From contig DCZN01000137.1 in the NCBI GenBank assembly GCA_002331625.1, forward strand, positions 1,840-16,718: a stretch of 14,879 nt of DNA, read 5' to 3'. Below are positions 13,678-14,879 of the stretch, piece by piece. The stretch comes from Nitrospira sp. UBA2083 (lineage in GTDB: Bacteria > Nitrospirota > Nitrospiria > Nitrospirales > Nitrospiraceae). The first letter of the stretch is position 1. Each line of letters opens with the position of its first letter. The position numbers and the translations under genes are program-made. A model generated the notes under the pieces. It was not told where the DNA came from. It searched no databases and saw only the letters and a program-made list of their open reading frames with translations.

Positions 13678-13797
13678 TTAGTGCTTAGGTTTTGCAGTCA
13701 TCCATTGTTGCGATTGTTTGTCCTGCTTGAGCAATTCGGATGGTAGTGGCGCTCCTATGCGAAACGTGAATGTGTGAGTCCACAGCAATGGCGTCAT
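13678..13797 (-). CDS. Small ORF (39 aa) upstream of the propeller gene
   Basis: ATG at 13797 with AAGGAG 8 bases upstream, stop TAA at 13678-13680. The product begins MTPLLWTHTFTFRIG and ends in a polar Gln/Lys-rich tail (KQDKQSQQW). No signal peptide or known family is seen. Its ribosome-binding site and first ~11 codons resemble the start of the glycine-zipper gene at 9039 (MKPLLGNRTF), including upstream bases, so this stretch is duplicated along with the module. It could be a real small protein, a leader ORF, or a relic of the 5' end of an older gene. I give it moderate-low confidence. Confidence 0.4.
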   Translation of the reverse strand: MTPLLWTHTFTFRIGAPLPSELLKQDKQSQQWMTAKPKH

Positions 13798-13857
13798 GGC
13801 TTCTTCTCCTTGCTCTGTGCGGTACACGACTGCGACCAAATGTCCTGAGTGTCTCCT

Positions 13858-14879
13858 CTACCGCGTCCCCAGCACATCCACAAAGAATGTGAATTGATTG
13901 AACGTCTTCAAGCACAGCGTCACGGGCAGTGCCACATGTTCCTTGGCGCTCAGGACCCCATCGGTATACTGCCCGTTCGGACCAAACGTGACCGTCGCGC
14001 CGTCCCCGCCCAATCCGCCATCGGCGTTCAGCACGAGGTTGCCCCTGGTCAGAGTAGTCACCTCAGTGACGAGGTGTTTCCCCGGCGGACTGCCTGGCTT
14101 GTTGGCCAGGTCTGCAGTGAAGTGAAACTTCCCAACGTAGCCGGCGGGGCACCCGGTGGTGTCTCGACTCGTGCGATAGGTAGCGGGGAGCGGGGTGAAG
14201 GTCACCAGGTTGTTGAGTGTCGTCAGTGGCGAAGAAGTGGCTTCAAGTGCTCCCATGTCACAGAGGGTTGTGCCGTTGCGATCCCCATCAGCGGGGCGGA
14301 AGAAACTTCGTTGGTCGAGGCTCAGCGGCTGCCCTCCGGTCCCGGTGCATTGAGCCAGCGGCACGGCGTCGATCGCCGGGCTTTTGCCTGTGCAGCCGGT
14401 GGGAGCACCGGATCCGGTGCAGAGCGCGATGGTCTTCGTCGGTCCGCCGTTGTCCTTCAACCCGGCCGGGTCCACCCGGGGATCGAGATTGGATTGGTCG
14501 CCCGGGCCGGTGAGCCCACAGGTACCGGTTTGGTCCAGGTTGTAGCCGAGCGAAGTGATGGGGCCCACGCACCCATCGGCGATGAGGCTGGTGTACAGCT
14601 TCAGGGTCCCGCTATTAAAGATGCCGGGGCCGTTGTCACTGACCGTGCTGTGAATAAGAGTCAGGGTGCCCTCATTATAAATGCCGCTGACGATGGTGCA
14701 AAAGCGTCCGCAGCTGTTATCGCTGACCGTGCTGTTACTGATCGTCAGGGTGGCCTCCTTCCCATTGTAGATGCCGCCACCAGAAATTCCTTCAAAGGCT
14801 GGTTTGCCTCCAACAATGTTGCCGCTGACAGTGCTGTTACTGATCGTCATGGTGCCGCCATTATGAATACCGCTGCCAA
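13858..14879 (-). CDS. Beta-helix / choice-of-anchor-Q-like secreted protein, 5' end beyond the window
   Basis: The reading frame is open to the window edge (the first visible residues are GSGIHNGGT before an internal Met at 14850), so at least 339 residues are encoded and the real start lies upstream. The visible N-terminal part has ~24-residue repeats GG(I)YN.GTLTISNSTVS.N typical of right-handed parallel beta-helix proteins. Then comes SLGYNLDQTGTCGLTGPGDQSNLDP, DNGGPTKTIAL, SPAIDAV and CDMGALE, the hallmark of the CSLREA/choice-of-anchor-Q family of secreted proteins. The last ~110 residues (from about TYRTSRDTTGCPAGYVGKF to FFVDVLGTR) are the domain shared with the propeller and glycine-zipper proteins. 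Probably cell-surface or extracellular; no enzymatic residues are visible. Confidence 0.8.
   Translation of the reverse strand, partial: GSGIHNGGTMTISNSTVSGNIVGGKPAFEGISGGGIYNGKEATLTISNSTVSDNSCGRFCTIVSGIYNEGTLTLIHSTVSDNGPGIFNSGTLKLYTSLIADGCVGPITSLGYNLDQTGTCGLTGPGDQSNLDPRVDPAGLKDNGGPTKTIALCTGSGAPTGCTGKSPAIDAVPLAQCTGTGGQPLSLDQRSFFRPADGDRNGTTLCDMGALEATSSPLTTLNNLVTFTPLPATYRTSRDTTGCPAGYVGKFHFTADLANKPGSPPGKHLVTEVTTLTRGNLVLNADGGLGGDGATVTFGPNGQYTDGVLSAKEHVALPVTLCLKTFNQFTFFVDVLGTR

Overview
The window is a 14.9 kb piece of a Gram-negative bacterial chromosome. An apolipoprotein N-acyltransferase start, Sec signal peptides, an STN-type domain and a PilZ protein all point to a double-membrane bacterium. 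The mix of HprK-like/PqqD-like/B2-like genes, CSLREA-type beta-helix proteins and dense small toxin-antitoxin pairs would fit a Nitrospira-like organism. That assignment is only an impression from gene content and moderate GC; no marker gene here proves it.

Layout. (1) 1-874: the 5' end of lnt on the minus strand, divergent from a plus-strand pair encoding a PilZ protein and a small membrane protein. (2) 982-2670: a secreted FTP/PepSY-M36-like zinc metallopeptidase on the plus strand. It converges, with one base between stops, on (3) 7009-2672: a compact minus-strand operon. Its order is B2-like leader peptidase, a 56-residue peptide gene read in another frame across the end of B2, HprK-like kinase, radical SAM protein, PqqD-like recognition protein and nucleotidyltransferase. 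A near-consensus sigma-70 promoter (7099-7127) precedes it. (4) 7200-9039: a secreted glycine-zipper protein followed by an STN-domain protein, both minus strand. (5) 9081-11175: a repeat-rich accessory stretch with a hicBA pair, a CopG-like/MazF pair and two copies of a ~130-bp direct repeat. (6) 11277-14879: a second STN-domain protein, a six-bladed NHL-like propeller protein, a 39-residue ORF, and a beta-helix/choice-of-anchor-Q protein cut by the window edge, all minus strand.

The most interesting part is region 3. It has the B1 (PqqD-like), B2, kinase and nucleotidyltransferase parts known from lasso-peptide clusters. No asparagine-synthetase-like lasso cyclase is seen, and a radical SAM enzyme with a reduced SPASM cysteine set is present instead. 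The small peptide carries a lasso-type leader signature (F..P.L.........T), but its tail is only about nine residues and has no Asp/Glu, so a classic lasso ring cannot form. I infer a RiPP-like system in which recognition, proteolysis and phosphorylation/nucleotidylation are kept and the ring-forming chemistry is replaced.

Regions 4 and 6 look like copies of one module: a secreted protein with a shared ~100-residue C-terminal domain (usually ending FFVDVLGTR), followed by an STN-domain protein. The C-terminal domain occurs three times on three unrelated N-terminal architectures, which suggests a common export, anchoring or assembly role.
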